Positions 1 to 11,845 are shown, counted from the first letter of the stretch. The stretch is DNA of 64,000 bases from Pseudoxanthomonas winnipegensis (GCF_004283755.1 NZ_SHMH01000004.1:186001-250000), one strand, 5' to 3'. Made by a program: numbers and translations. Notes: a model not told the origin generated them from the sequence alone.

Positions 1-85
1 GCCAAGCGGCGGATGCCGATGGGGAACCGCTTCCGCAGGCAGGCGGTCACACCGGTCTCCCTTCGCAACAGAGGCGTCGCGCCTG

Positions 86-916
86 ATGCCGTCATCTCCT
101 TCTTCGACGCCGCGCTGGCCCTGGGTCATCGTCGTGGTCCTGGTCGCCGCCGCCGGCTGGTGGCTGTTCGGCCAGCGCGAGGCGCCGCAGTCAGCCCCTG
201 ACACCGACGCGGCGACCGCAGCGCAGCCGCAAGGCTCGGCCGCCTCGACGCCGCCCGCCGGATCCCAGCCCCAGGCCGCCCCGGCCATCCAGCATCCGGT
301 GCCCGGCGATGCGGCCGATGCCGCACTGCCGGCGCTGGCCGCCAGCGACGACGCGGCCTGGCAGGCCTTGTCCGGCGCGTTCGGCAACGACGCAGCACTC
401 GGCATCGTGCTGCGCGAGCATCTGATCCAGCGCCTGGTGGTGATGATCGACAACCTCACCCAGCCCAGCCTCACGCGCAATGCGTTGGCGGTGAAGCCGG
501 TGGAAGGCACGCTGCAGGTCAGGGAAGGCGAGACGGCGATGGAGATCGATCCGGCCAATGCGCAGCGCTATGCGCCGTATGTCGCGGCCTTCACCCATGC
601 CGACCCCGCCACGCTGGTGCAGGCGTATCGGCGCTTCTATCCGCTGTTCCAGCAGGCCTACCTGGAATTGGGCAAACCCAATGCCTACTTCAACGACCGC
701 CTGGTGGAGGTGATCGACCATCTGCTGCAGGCGCCGGATCCCAGCGGGCCGCTGAGCGTCGAACCCGACGGCAAGGGCCGCCTGCGCTTCACCGATCCGG
801 CGCTGGAGCGCCTGTCGGTGGGGCAGAAGGCGCTGGTGCGTCTGGGCCCGCAGCAGGAGCCCGCGGTGAAGCAACAGCTGCGCGCCATCCGCACCGCGCT
901 GACGCGCATGGACTAG
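86..916 (+). CDS. DUF3014 domain protein, membrane-anchored
   Basis: 276 aa. Residues about 11-28 form one strongly hydrophobic segment near the N-terminus (an uncleaved anchor or signal-anchor). A Pro/Ala/Gln-rich linker follows to about residue 70, then a globular periplasmic region to the end. The conserved block around IDNLTQPSL and the later YRRFYPLFQQAY segment match the DUF3014 family, which is common in Xanthomonadaceae and has no established function. The ATG at 86 is the only start that precedes the membrane segment closely. The Shine-Dalgarno is weak (GAGG about 11 bases upstream). It is convergent with the GST gene downstream. Confidence 0.8.
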   Translation: MPSSPSSTPRWPWVIVVVLVAAAGWWLFGQREAPQSAPDTDAATAAQPQGSAASTPPAGSQPQAAPAIQHPVPGDAADAALPALAASDDAAWQALSGAFGNDAALGIVLREHLIQRLVVMIDNLTQPSLTRNALAVKPVEGTLQVREGETAMEIDPANAQRYAPYVAAFTHADPATLVQAYRRFYPLFQQAYLELGKPNAYFNDRLVEVIDHLLQAPDPSGPLSVEPDGKGRLRFTDPALERLSVGQKALVRLGPQQEPAVKQQLRAIRTALTRMD

Positions 917-917
917 G

Positions 918-940
918 CCTGCCCGAAAACGAAGGGCAGG
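918..940. terminator. Hairpin between convergent genes
   Basis: CCTGCCC (918-924) can pair with GGGCAGG (934-940) across a 9-base loop, just after the DUF3014 stop and just before the GST stop on the other strand. There is no T-run, so this is a weak bidirectional terminator candidate. Confidence 0.4.
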
Positions 941-945
941 GCGTC

Positions 946-1653
946 TCAGGCCGCGTCCAGCTCCGGGTAGTGGCGGAAGATGCCGTTGGTGTTGAACGGC
1001 AGCCGCCGCTCCGAGGCGAGATAGGCCGCGATGCGCGGGCGCTGCGCCACGCGCTCCTGCAGGCCGTGCAGCAGCGGCAGCTCCGGCGCCAGCGCGGCCA
1101 TGCGCCGCGGGAACATGTACTGCAGCCCGCTCATCAGCTGGAACAGCGACAGGTCGACGTAGGAATGCTGGCGCAGCGCATGCCGGCCATCGGCCTGCGC
1201 GAGCACCTGTTCGAAGTAGCCCAGGAACTTGGGCAGGCGCTGCGCGCGCAGGTCCGCGGCGCGCCGCTGCGCCTCGGCCTGCTGGTCCTGGTAGTACAGC
1301 GAGGAGGCGATGGGGTGGTGGGTGTCGTGCACCTCGGCGACCAGGTCGGCGATGGTCAGCTGCAGCTGCAGGGCCTGCAGGCGGCGCGACTCGGCCTCGG
1401 GCACCAGCTCCAGCGTCGGGCCCAGGTAATGCAGGATCGCGCTCACCTGGGCCAGCACCAGACGCCCGGCCTTGAGGAAGGGCGGCGCGAACGGCCGCGC
1501 GCCATCCTGCTGGCCGGACAGGAACGGCTCCATCGCCGCATCGCCCTGCTCGCGGACCACGTCGGTGTAGTCGGCGCCGGCATCTTCCAGCGCCAGCCGC
1601 ACGAACTCGCCGCGCCCCTGAATGCCGCTCCAGTAGTACAGCTCGTAATGCAT
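946..1653 (-). CDS. Glutathione S-transferase family protein
   Basis: 235 aa, a usual cytosolic GST length. The N-terminal third is a thioredoxin fold: an early Tyr (YYWSGIQGRGE) in the position of the catalytic Tyr, and a QVSAIL motif near residue 70 that corresponds to the glutathione gamma-glutamyl contact. The rest is the all-helical C-terminal domain. The layout resembles alpha/sigma-type GSTs; the substrate is unknown. The ATG at 1653 has GGAG 6-7 bases upstream. A stand-alone gene, convergent with the DUF3014 gene. Confidence 0.85.
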   Translation of the reverse strand: MHYELYYWSGIQGRGEFVRLALEDAGADYTDVVREQGDAAMEPFLSGQQDGARPFAPPFLKAGRLVLAQVSAILHYLGPTLELVPEAESRRLQALQLQLTIADLVAEVHDTHHPIASSLYYQDQQAEAQRRAADLRAQRLPKFLGYFEQVLAQADGRHALRQHSYVDLSLFQLMSGLQYMFPRRMAALAPELPLLHGLQERVAQRPRIAAYLASERRLPFNTNGIFRHYPELDAA

Positions 1654-1829
1654 CGCGCGCTCCGCGTCCGGGGGAGCGCGTCAGGTTAGTCGAGCCGTGG
1701 CGAGGGAGGCGTGATGCGCGCCCGGTGCGGTTCGCACCATTGCCCAACTGTCGCGGATCGTCGGCGTGCGCCCCTGAGTCCCGCACACCAGCGCCCGGCC
1801 AGTCGCCAGGCGCCGGCGTCGCCGCTGTC

Positions 1830-3137
1830 TCAGTAGACCTCCAGCTCGTAGATGCGCGTGGCCGGGTCGCCGTTCTGCGTCGGCGTGTTGATCTTGAGCT
1901 GCACGTAGCGCGCCGTGACCGGATTGATGTCGTGCGTGCTGACGTTGGCGGTGTTGCTGCTGGCGCTGGCCACGGTGGACCAGGTGCTGGCGTCGGAGGA
2001 CACCTGCAGCGTGTAGGCACGGGTGTTCAACGCGCTGTTCTCGCCGCCGGCGCCGGCGTGTCGCACGATCACGCGCTTGACGCTCTTGGCGCTGCCCAGA
2101 TCGACCCGCAGCCACGCGCCGCTGACCAGGGAACAGAACTTGTCGCTGGTGCCGCCCGAGACGCTGCCGTTGACCGCCTTGGCCGGCGTCTCGTTGGCGT
2201 TGCAGGCGCTGCTTCCGGTGGCGGTCTTGGCATAGGCCAGGTTCGGCGAGGCGGTGCCGATGCCGCTGCTCACCGCCTGGTTGATGGCGCCCGCATAGTC
2301 GGCCGCGGTGCCCTGCGCGGCGCAGGCCTGGATATCGTCGTAGAGCCAGATGAAGCCGCCGGCGATGCCGGCCGAGGACTTCCAGGCGCTCATGCGACTG
2401 TTGACGCTGGCCGGGCTGTCGCCGCTGGCGCAGTTGCTGCCGTGTCGGCTCCACAGCCCCGGATCGACGGTGATGCCCAGGCTGTCGGACCAAGACTTGG
2501 GATCGTTGCCGGCGCCGCCGTCGTAGACCTGCAGATAGACCCCGTCGACCCGATCGCCCAGGTTGGTCTTGAGCGTCTTCCAGAACGTCACCTGCGTATA
2601 CGGCGCGAAGGTGATCGCCAGGCCCAGGCTGTCGTAGAGCATCTTGCCGAAGGCGGTGGCCGAGGCCAGGTCGTAGGCCGACTCGTCGTCGAAGTTGACG
2701 GCGTTGGCGCCGGTGGCGTTCTTCAGCGCCTGGAAGTTGCGGTACAGGATGCTGTCCGACCCGGTGCCCTGGCTGTTGATCAGCGCTTTGATGTTCTCGA
2801 AATCGGTGGCGCCCGCCGAGCCGACGGACAGCTCGATGCGCGTCACCGAGGTCGGCGCGGCCTTGAGGCGGGTCAGGCGGCTGGGCCAGCCGCTGTCGCC
2901 CACGTAGCTGCCGTTGGACACGATCAGCTTGTCGTTGAGGTACAGGTCGCCGTTGGACTGGACGTGCACGCTCCAGAGCATGACGGTGGTGAAGCCCGAG
3001 GCGCGCAGATCGTCGATGACGGTGGTGCCGCCGGAGTAGAACGGGCCGCCGCCGTAGATGGCGGAGTCGGCACGGGCCTGGCCGGGGAACAGCGCAGCGA
3101 GCAGCAGGCAGAGCGAGAGACGGGTCGTGCGGTGCAT
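1830..3137 (-). CDS. Secreted discoidin (F5/8 type C) domain protein with GH18-like N-terminal region
   Basis: 435 aa from the ATG at 3137, chosen because AGGAG lies 7 bases upstream and a clean Sec signal peptide follows (MHRTTRLSLC... ending near QARA, about residue 21). An upstream in-frame ATG at 3308 would put about 57 unlikely residues before the signal peptide. Residues about 22-280 read like a TIM-barrel hydrolase-type domain: VMLWSVHV, a NFDDE patch where GH18-like proteins carry acidic catalytic residues, and GGFIWLYDD. Residues about 290-435 form a discoidin/F5-8C carbohydrate-binding domain (AVNGSVSG, WLRVDLGSAKSVKRV, C-terminal RIYELEVY). Likely a secreted glycan-binding or glycan-active protein; no substrate can be assigned. 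Confidence 0.75.
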   Translation of the reverse strand: MHRTTRLSLCLLLAALFPGQARADSAIYGGGPFYSGGTTVIDDLRASGFTTVMLWSVHVQSNGDLYLNDKLIVSNGSYVGDSGWPSRLTRLKAAPTSVTRIELSVGSAGATDFENIKALINSQGTGSDSILYRNFQALKNATGANAVNFDDESAYDLASATAFGKMLYDSLGLAITFAPYTQVTFWKTLKTNLGDRVDGVYLQVYDGGAGNDPKSWSDSLGITVDPGLWSRHGSNCASGDSPASVNSRMSAWKSSAGIAGGFIWLYDDIQACAAQGTAADYAGAINQAVSSGIGTASPNLAYAKTATGSSACNANETPAKAVNGSVSGGTSDKFCSLVSGAWLRVDLGSAKSVKRVIVRHAGAGGENSALNTRAYTLQVSSDASTWSTVASASSNTANVSTHDINPVTARYVQLKINTPTQNGDPATRIYELEVY

Positions 3138-3396
3138 GGTCCAGCTCCTGGTTGGCGAAGGCGGGGGACGCCGACGCTCGGCAGGGCGGTGGGCGCCGTC
3201 AATTCGCGGAAAACGGTTGCGGCCCGCCGCCTGCGTCGATGTGTGACCTACAACGCAGTTGGGTGCGCCTGCGACGCCCTGGAAAAGTCGGAGATTAGAT
3301 CGATCCAAAGGCTGCTATTGCGCCGCAGCAGCGGTTTTGCGCGAAGGCATGCGCCGATCGCCGGCCTGCCGTGCGCCTGCGTGTCATGACGCGGGG

Positions 3397-3654
3397 CTAG
3401 GCTCCCGTCAGCCAGGCCTGCTTGCGGGCGCGCGGCAGCTGCTTGACCTGCCATTCGGCGCGCGCGGCGCTGGCGCGGTCGGGGTAGGCGCGGCTGGCCA
3501 GGATGCGCAGCGGCGGATGGGCGCGGGTATAGCGCGCGCCGCGGCCCTGCTGATGGGCGGCGAAGCGCGCGGCCACATCGGTGGTGATGCCGCAGTAATA
3601 GCTGCCATTGCGGCATTCGAGCAGATAGACGAACCAGGGCGCAGGCGCAGGCAT
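3397..3654 (-). CDS. GIY-YIG nuclease family protein (UPF0213/YhbQ type)
   Basis: 85 aa. The N-terminal [18 protein letters not shown] holds the GIY-YIG pattern in its YhbQ form (VYLLEC and YYCGIT), followed by a basic segment ([17 protein letters not shown]) typical of UPF0213. These are stand-alone single-domain GIY-YIG proteins; a role in DNA processing is inferred from the fold only. It lies immediately upstream of and divergent from clpB, sharing about 120 bases of intergenic DNA. Confidence 0.85.
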   Translation of the reverse strand: MPAPAPWFVYLLECRNGSYYCGITTDVAARFAAHQQGRGARYTRAHPPLRILASRAYPDRASAARAEWQVKQLPRARKQAWLTGA

Positions 3655-3697
3655 CGGCGGGAATTATGCAGCGCCTGAGCACTGCGTCTCACCACCC

Positions 3698-3725
3698 CTT
3701 GAAACACGCTGGCTGAACGCCATGT
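3698..3725 (+). promoter_or_regulatory. Sigma-32 (heat-shock) promoter for clpB
   Basis: CTTGAAA at 3698-3704 is an exact match to the sigma-32 -35 box. After a 13-base spacer, CGCCATGT at 3718-3725 fits the CCCCATnT -10 consensus with two mismatches. It ends about 48 bases before the clpB start, as expected for heat-shock control of this chaperone. Confidence 0.75.
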
Positions 3726-3773
3726 GGAAGACATTGCCGGTATCGCCGGCCCCCTTTCTTCGAGGATGTTCCC

Positions 3774-6359
<2,586 letters not shown>

Positions 6360-6367
6360 TCCGGGGG

Positions 6368-6467
6368 GCGGGATTGGGGACTCGGGATTGGGGATTCGCA
6401 GGAGCGGTCCTTCGATCCCGGCCTCGCCCGCTCTGACCAATCCCCAATCTCGAATCCCCAATCCCCG
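6368..6467. repeat. Inverted repeat of GGGATTGGGGATTC-type units
   Basis: Just after clpB, two units of GATTGGGG with slight variation (6370-6398) are mirrored by CCAATCCCCAA...AATCCCCAATCCCC (6437-6467). The arms can form a large stem. Intergenic families of this kind are frequent in Xanthomonadaceae. It may also serve as the clpB transcript end, since no classical terminator is visible. Confidence 0.6.
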
Positions 6468-6555
6468 ACGGCAACAGCCGTCGAGGACAGCTTGGCGAAA
6501 GCCAGCGGCGTGATGCTGTGGGGGCCGGCCTCGTGCCCCTCTTCGCCGTCTTCGC

Positions 6556-7656
6556 ATGTCTGGTTTCGCCCTGGTGTCGTCCGTCGCCCATGCCTGGTCC
6601 ACGCTGGTCGACCTGCTCTCGCGGCATGCCGTAGCGCCGCTGCTGGACGCGCTGCACCTGCGTGGCCTCAGCGACGACCCGCACGACATCGCCGCCTCGC
6701 TGCTGATCGCCGCGCTGCAGCTGGCGATCATCGGCCTGGTCTTCCGCCCGCTGGAGAGCCTGTGGCCGGCCGAACGCTGGGAAGATCGGCGGCTGGCGCG
6801 GATCGACTTCCACTACACCTGGGTGATGCTGGTCGGGGTGTTCCCGCTGTTCTCGTTCCTGGTGCTGACGCCGCTGGCGAACCTGGCCGGCGGCGGCGCC
6901 GATGCCGGCTCCGCCGGGCACGGCCTGCGCGACGCCTGGCCATGGCTGGACCGCCATCCTGCGGTGCTGTTCGTCGCCTATTACGTGGTCTACGACTTCA
7001 CCTACTACTGGATGCACCGCGTGCAGCACTGGATGCCGTGGTGGTGGGCGATGCATTCGATGCACCACAGCCAGCGCCAGCTCAGCTGCTGGGCCAACGA
7101 CCGCAGCCATTACCTGGACGGGGCGCTGCAGTCCTTCGTGCTGGCCGGGGTGGGCGTGGCCTTCGGCATCCGCGCCGACGAGTTCGCCTGGATGATGCTG
7201 CTGGGCGAGCTGGTGCAGAACTTCTCCCATGCCAACGTGCGCATCGGCTTCGGCCCGGTGCTGGGCAAGGTGCTGGTGGATCCCACCTTCCATCGCCTGC
7301 ACCACATGGTCGTCGATCCGCAGCGGCCCAACCTGCACAACTGCAACTTCGGCCAGGTGCTGGCGGTGTGGGACGTGCTGTTCGGCACCGCGCTCTACGG
7401 CAAGCCGGTGCGGCCCACCGGCGTGGCCGACCCGATGGTCGACCGCGACAACGAGCTGGGCCTGGTGGCGATGCAGTGGGAGACGCTCAAGCGCTTCTGG
7501 GGCGCGGTGCGCTGCCGCGCGGGCTGGACGCCGGGGGACGTGGCCTTCGATGCGCACTATCGGCCGGTGCCGGTGCAGCACGAGGCGCATGCGCCGGTGC
7601 CGGCACACGGTGCGCAGGGCGTGCCGGCGCTGGAGGGCGAGCGCGTCCGCTGCTGA
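6556..7656 (+). CDS. Sterol desaturase / fatty acid hydroxylase superfamily membrane protein
   Basis: 366 aa. It contains the di-iron histidine clusters of the FA_hydroxylase superfamily: HRVQH at about 154-158, HSMHH at about 167-171 and HRLHH at about 246-250, between hydrophobic segments at about 50-70, 88-115, 130-150 and 185-205. Members are integral membrane oxygenases acting on lipids or carotenoid-like substrates; the actual substrate is unknown. The last 60 residues (after WETLKRFWGAV) are Pro/Val/His-rich and look like a tail outside the domain. The start at 6556 lacks a clear Shine-Dalgarno, so a slightly later start is possible. Convergent with the antiporter gene. Confidence 0.8.
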   Translation: MSGFALVSSVAHAWSTLVDLLSRHAVAPLLDALHLRGLSDDPHDIAASLLIAALQLAIIGLVFRPLESLWPAERWEDRRLARIDFHYTWVMLVGVFPLFSFLVLTPLANLAGGGADAGSAGHGLRDAWPWLDRHPAVLFVAYYVVYDFTYYWMHRVQHWMPWWWAMHSMHHSQRQLSCWANDRSHYLDGALQSFVLAGVGVAFGIRADEFAWMMLLGELVQNFSHANVRIGFGPVLGKVLVDPTFHRLHHMVVDPQRPNLHNCNFGQVLAVWDVLFGTALYGKPVRPTGVADPMVDRDNELGLVAMQWETLKRFWGAVRCRAGWTPGDVAFDAHYRPVPVQHEAHAPVPAHGAQGVPALEGERVRC

Positions 7657-7692
7657 TCCGGCCCGCGGCGCCGGGGCGGGCGTGCGGCCGCC

Positions 7693-9420
7693 TCAGGCAG
7701 ACGTTGCGGCCGGCTCGGCAGCGGGCGGGCGGCCCTGGCGGTAGGGCGGCATGGCCATGATCATCTCGGCCAGCGAGAACGCCAGTTCGCGCTCGGCCAG
7801 CACGGCGGCATCGGCGCCGTGTTCGAGCAGGTGTTCGACCTCGGCCTCGCTGTGCGCGCGCGCCAGCACGGTCAGCTCGGGATTGAGTGCGCGCAGCTTG
7901 GCGATGGCCTCGCCGGCCTCCAGCGGCTGCGGGATGGCCAGCACCGCGATGCGCGCCTTGTCCGGCTGGGCCTCGGACAGCACCGCATCGGCCGCGGCGC
8001 TGCCGCGGATGGCGGAAATGCCGGCCGCATGCGCCTTGTCGACGTTGTCGCGGCTGTCGTCGATCACCACCACCGGCACGCCGCGCTCGTGCAGCACGTG
8101 CACCAAGTTGCTGCCGACCCGGCCATAGCCGATCACGATGGCGTGCTCGCCGGCGCGCAGCGGCGGGCCGGGCAGGGGCTCGGGCTCGACCGCCGGAATG
8201 CCGGGGGCATCCTGCGGATGGCGCCGCAGCCAGCGGTCCAGCGCGGTGAACAGGAAGGGGTTGGCCACGATCGACAGCAGCGCGCCGGCCAGGATCAGGT
8301 CGTGGCCCTCCTGCGGCAGGATCTTCAGGGCCAGGCCCAGGCCGGCCAGGATGAAGGAGAACTCGCCGATCTGCGCCAGGCTGGCCGAGATGGTCAGCGC
8401 CGTGCCCTTGGGATAGCCGAAGCTGCGCACGATGGCATAGGCCGCCAGCGACTTGCCGACCACGATGATCAGGAAGGTGGCCAGCACCTGCAGCGGGTAC
8501 TTCACCACGATGGTCGGGTCGAACAGCATGCCGACCGAGACGAAGAACAGCACCGCGAACGCATCGCGCAGCGGCAGCGAATCGTTGGCCGCCTTGTGGC
8601 TGAGCTCGGACTCGTTGAGCAGCATGCCGGCGAAGAACGCGCCCAGGGCGAAGCTCACGCCGAACAGCTTGGCCGAGCCGAACGCCACGCCCAGCGCGAT
8701 CGCCAGCACCGACAGGGTGAACAGTTCGCGCGAGCCGGTCGCCGCGACGCGCTCCAGCGTCCAGGGGATGACCCGGCGCCCGACCAGCAGCATCACCGCC
8801 ACGAACGCGGCCACCTGCAGCAGCGTGGCGCCCATCGCCTTGGCGATCTCCATCCACGCGCCGCCGCCGGCCCGGGCGCCGGCCTCGCCTTCGCCCAGCG
8901 CGCCGGCCAGCGCCGGCAGCAGCACCAGCGCCAGGACCATGGCCAGGTCCTCCACGATCAGCCAGCCCACCGCGATGCGGCCGCGGCTGGTGTCGAGCAT
9001 GCGCCGCTCCTCCATCGCCCGCAGCAGCACCACGGTACTGGCCACCGACAGCGCCAGGCCGAAGACGAAGCCCTGCATCGGGTTCCAGCCCATCCACCAG
9101 GCCAGCCCGAAGCCCAGCAGCGTGGCCACGGTGATCTGCACGACCGCGCCGGGGATGGCGATCTTCTTGACCGACATCAGGTCTTCGAGCGAGAAGTGCA
9201 GGCCCACGCCGAACATCAGCAGCATCACGCCCAGCTCGGACAGCTGCGTGGCCAGGTCCTGGTTGGCGACGAAGCCGGGGGTGAACGGCCCGACGATCAT
9301 GCCGGCCACCAGGTAGCCCACCAGCGGCGAGAGCTTGAGCTTGTTGGCCAGCGCGCCCAACACGAAGGCCACGGCCAGGCCGACGGCGATGATGTCGATC
9401 AGGCTGGTGTCGTGATGCAT
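7693..9420 (-). CDS. ybaL: CPA2 family cation:proton antiporter with TrkA-N domain (YbaL/KefB-like)
   Basis: 575 aa from the ATG at 9420, which has AAGGA 6 bases upstream and leads directly into the membrane domain (MHHDTSLIDIIAVG). Residues about 8-395 are the Na+/H+ exchanger domain with a dozen or so hydrophobic segments, including GYLVAGMIVGPFTPGF and FFVSVGMLFDP. Residues about 425-545 are a RCK/TrkA-N Rossmann domain with GYGRVG at about 431-436 and an acidic second-strand end (VVVIDDS), typical of NAD binding. The layout equals E. coli YbaL, a predicted K+ efflux antiporter. The upstream in-frame ATG at 9501 is less likely. Confidence 0.88.
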   Translation of the reverse strand: MHHDTSLIDIIAVGLAVAFVLGALANKLKLSPLVGYLVAGMIVGPFTPGFVANQDLATQLSELGVMLLMFGVGLHFSLEDLMSVKKIAIPGAVVQITVATLLGFGLAWWMGWNPMQGFVFGLALSVASTVVLLRAMEERRMLDTSRGRIAVGWLIVEDLAMVLALVLLPALAGALGEGEAGARAGGGAWMEIAKAMGATLLQVAAFVAVMLLVGRRVIPWTLERVAATGSRELFTLSVLAIALGVAFGSAKLFGVSFALGAFFAGMLLNESELSHKAANDSLPLRDAFAVLFFVSVGMLFDPTIVVKYPLQVLATFLIIVVGKSLAAYAIVRSFGYPKGTALTISASLAQIGEFSFILAGLGLALKILPQEGHDLILAGALLSIVANPFLFTALDRWLRRHPQDAPGIPAVEPEPLPGPPLRAGEHAIVIGYGRVGSNLVHVLHERGVPVVVIDDSRDNVDKAHAAGISAIRGSAAADAVLSEAQPDKARIAVLAIPQPLEAGEAIAKLRALNPELTVLARAHSEAEVEHLLEHGADAAVLAERELAFSLAEMIMAMPPYRQGRPPAAEPAATSA

Positions 9421-9746
9421 GGGCGTCCTTCGTGTTGCGAGCCGTCGAGTTTGGCTCAGCATGAACAGGCTGCGCAAATCGAAAATGACCGAACGGTTCA
9501 TGCAGCCTATCGCTCATGACCGAACCGACAGCTGCGATGCCCCGACCTTACGCCCATCGCCGTTCGCTTCATGCCGATGCGATCTTGTGGTGGCTGCGCG
9601 CCCCGCTCGGCGCCACACGCCCCCAACCGCCGTCTTTCCCGCGAACGCGGGAAGTGCCTTTCGGCAGACGCATGTCTGACTATCCGTGGATTTTGGCGAT
9701 CACGCGCGAAACGCCAAGGTGGCGGCACCCGGCGCCGCACAGCGCG
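9421..9746. other. Intergenic stretch with short palindrome
   Basis: 326 bases between the antiporter start and the 3' end of the EamA gene. No convincing gene is present. It contains the palindrome TTCCCGCGAACGCGGGAA (9637-9654), a widespread intergenic element that occurs again near 19090. Confidence 0.6.
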
Positions 9747-10703
9747 CTATGGATGCACTTCCGGCCGGATACGCACGGCCACCAGCACGCCCGCGATCAG
9801 CAGCCCGATCCCGAGCAGCATCACGCCGCCGGGCCAGCTGCCGCGCAGCAGGAAGGCGTAGAGCAGGGCGGCCAGGGTCTCGAACACGATGAGCTGGCCC
9901 ACCAGCGCGGTGGGCAGGCGTTGGCTGGCGGCATTCCAGCACAGCGTGCCGGCCCAGGAAGACAGCAGGCCGATGGCGCCCATGAGGCCGACGAAGGCCC
10001 AGGGGCGCGGACCCAGCGGCGCCACATCGGCCGCCGCGCCCGCCGTTGCGTAGCGCCAGGCCAGATAGGCCGCATAGCCGAGCAGGGCGATCGGCAGAGT
10101 CGCCAAGCCCTGGGCCGTGGCCCAGGCGCGCGCCTTGCGGTTCGGATGGGCGCGCATCCAGTCGCCGTTGCGCAGGGGATACCAGGTCCAGCAGGCGACG
10201 GCGCCGATCGCCAGGATCGCGCCCCACAGGTAGCGGCTGCGCTGGGCCGCAGAGGCGTGGGCGAGCGTGGCCATCTCGACCTGGTTGACGCAGGCGATGC
10301 CGGCCAGGATCACCAGCAGGGCGGGGGCGAGGCGGGGCCAGGGCAGACGCCCGTCGCGGGCGTGGTTGCGCAGGTTGGCGGCGATGGCGATGACCACGGG
10401 CAGGGTGCCGATGATCATGGTCGGCAAGGGCGCGCCGGCGCGCTGGATGGCGCTGGAAAGACACAGGTAGTACAGGAAGTTGCCGACCACCGAGAGCTTG
10501 AGCGCTTCGGTCCAGTCGGCGCGCGTGAGCCGCCGCAGTTCGGCGCGGTCCCACCAGGCCAGCGGCAGCGTGATCAGGCCGAACGCCAGGTAGCGGCCCA
10601 GGGTGTGGAGGATGGGCGGGTACTCGGGCAGCAGCAGCGGCCCGACGAAGACCAGGCCCCACATCAAGCCTGCCATCAAGGCGAATGCCACGCCTGCGCC
10701 CAT
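9747..10703 (-). CDS. EamA/DMT superfamily transporter
   Basis: 318 aa, highly hydrophobic, with about ten membrane segments in two EamA repeats (about 5-140 and 155-305). Typical features are the N-terminal GLMWGLVFVGPLLLPEY and the FVGLMGAIGLLSSWAGTL helix of the second repeat. The family exports metabolites or amino acids; the substrate is not readable. The ATG at 10703 has AGGGGA about 9 bases upstream. The AraC regulator gene lies 102 bases upstream on the same strand, so the two may be functionally linked, with the regulator controlling the exporter. Confidence 0.85.
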   Translation of the reverse strand: MGAGVAFALMAGLMWGLVFVGPLLLPEYPPILHTLGRYLAFGLITLPLAWWDRAELRRLTRADWTEALKLSVVGNFLYYLCLSSAIQRAGAPLPTMIIGTLPVVIAIAANLRNHARDGRLPWPRLAPALLVILAGIACVNQVEMATLAHASAAQRSRYLWGAILAIGAVACWTWYPLRNGDWMRAHPNRKARAWATAQGLATLPIALLGYAAYLAWRYATAGAAADVAPLGPRPWAFVGLMGAIGLLSSWAGTLCWNAASQRLPTALVGQLIVFETLAALLYAFLLRGSWPGGVMLLGIGLLIAGVLVAVRIRPEVHP

Positions 10704-10805
10704 GGTCGGTGTTCCCCTGCGATGCCGTCACGTCAGGCCGCAGGGTGGCGCGTGGGCGCGGCCGTCGTCTTGTACCAGCTTGCGCTTGCGGTGGGGCGGA
10801 GGCGT

Positions 10806-11633
10806 TCAGCGGATCTGGCGTTGATAGCGCGCCGGGGTGACGCCGTAGCGGCGTGCGAAGGCGCGGGTCAGATGGGCCTGGTCGGTCAGGCCGGTGGCCG
10901 CGGCGACCTCGGCCGGGCGCATGCCGCGGGCCAGCAGGCGCTTGGCTTCGGCCAGGCGCAAGGCCATCAGCATCTGGTGGGGAGTGAGGTGGTACTGCGC
11001 CTTGAACTTGCGCAGGAAGTGGAAGGGGCTCAGGTTCGCCACGGCGGCCAGGTCGGCCAGCGCCAGCGGCTCGTGCAGCGCGGCGCGCATGGCGTCGATG
11101 ACGGGCGCGAGGCGTGCGGTGGCGCCATCGCGGAGCTCGCGCGTGGCGGTCCGCGCCAGGGGGCGCAGGCTGGCGATGAATTCCAGCAGCAGGCCATCGG
11201 CCTGCAGGGCATCGCTGCATTGCCACAGGTGCTGATGCAGGGAGGTCAGGCGCTGCGCGAGTTCGGGATGGCGCGATTCCACCACGTCGCCGAACCACCA
11301 GTGCGCTTCGCCGCTGAGGGCGCTGACCAGGGCCGGATCCAGATACAGCATGCGGTAGCGCCAGCCACCCGCGGTTTCCGCGCGGCCGGTATGCGGTACG
11401 TCGGGGTGCATCAGGACGAGGGATTGTGGGGTGGCGAGGTGGTCGGCGCCGCGGTAGCGGAACCGTTCGACGCCGGTTTCGATGATGCCCAGTCCGTATG
11501 CCTGGTGCGTGTGCGGCTCGAAGGCGTGCTGCACGATGCTTGCGCGGTAGAGCTCGGCGCCCGGCCGGCCCGCCACGTTCCGAAATTCGGCGTGGTCTTC
11601 GGAGGCGGTCAGGGGCTCTGGCAGGTGGGGCAT
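10806..11633 (-). CDS. AraC family transcriptional regulator
   Basis: 275 aa. The N-terminal half is an AraC-type cupin sensor (HTHQAYGLGIIETGVERFRYRG, SLVLMHPDVPHTG). The C-terminal 100 residues hold two helix-turn-helix units: LALADLAAVANLSPFHFLRKF and the second with RPAEVAAATGLTDQAHLTRAF ending in the signature YGVTPARYQRQ. Probably acts on the adjacent EamA exporter gene, which is on the same strand just downstream. The effector is unknown. Confidence 0.88.
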   Translation of the reverse strand: MPHLPEPLTASEDHAEFRNVAGRPGAELYRASIVQHAFEPHTHQAYGLGIIETGVERFRYRGADHLATPQSLVLMHPDVPHTGRAETAGGWRYRMLYLDPALVSALSGEAHWWFGDVVESRHPELAQRLTSLHQHLWQCSDALQADGLLLEFIASLRPLARTATRELRDGATARLAPVIDAMRAALHEPLALADLAAVANLSPFHFLRKFKAQYHLTPHQMLMALRLAEAKRLLARGMRPAEVAAATGLTDQAHLTRAFARRYGVTPARYQRQIR

Positions 11634-11845
11634 GCCGAGAGTCTAAGAGCGATGCGCGTCCTGGTGGCGGTGCTTGAGTCTGGCTTTTGACCGATCTGCT
11701 ACTTGTTGCAGCGTCATTCGCGTTTGGAGCTCAGTGCCGCAATGTTCCGGCTTCGTCGTTCCATGGGCCGGGTGTTCTAGTTCTGTCGAAGAACAAAAAG
11801 CGCTCTTTGCCTGATTGAGGTATCGCGGCGCGTGGTTGTTGTTTT

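Noticed and set aside
30-85. Short open frame at the left edge (13-201)
   Set aside because: Overlaps the DUF3014 start in another frame and has no ribosome site or homology.
191-2020. 609-codon open frame on the minus strand
   Set aside because: It lies antisense to the DUF3014 gene and out of frame with the GST and discoidin genes. High GC creates long stop-free shadows; no family motif is present.
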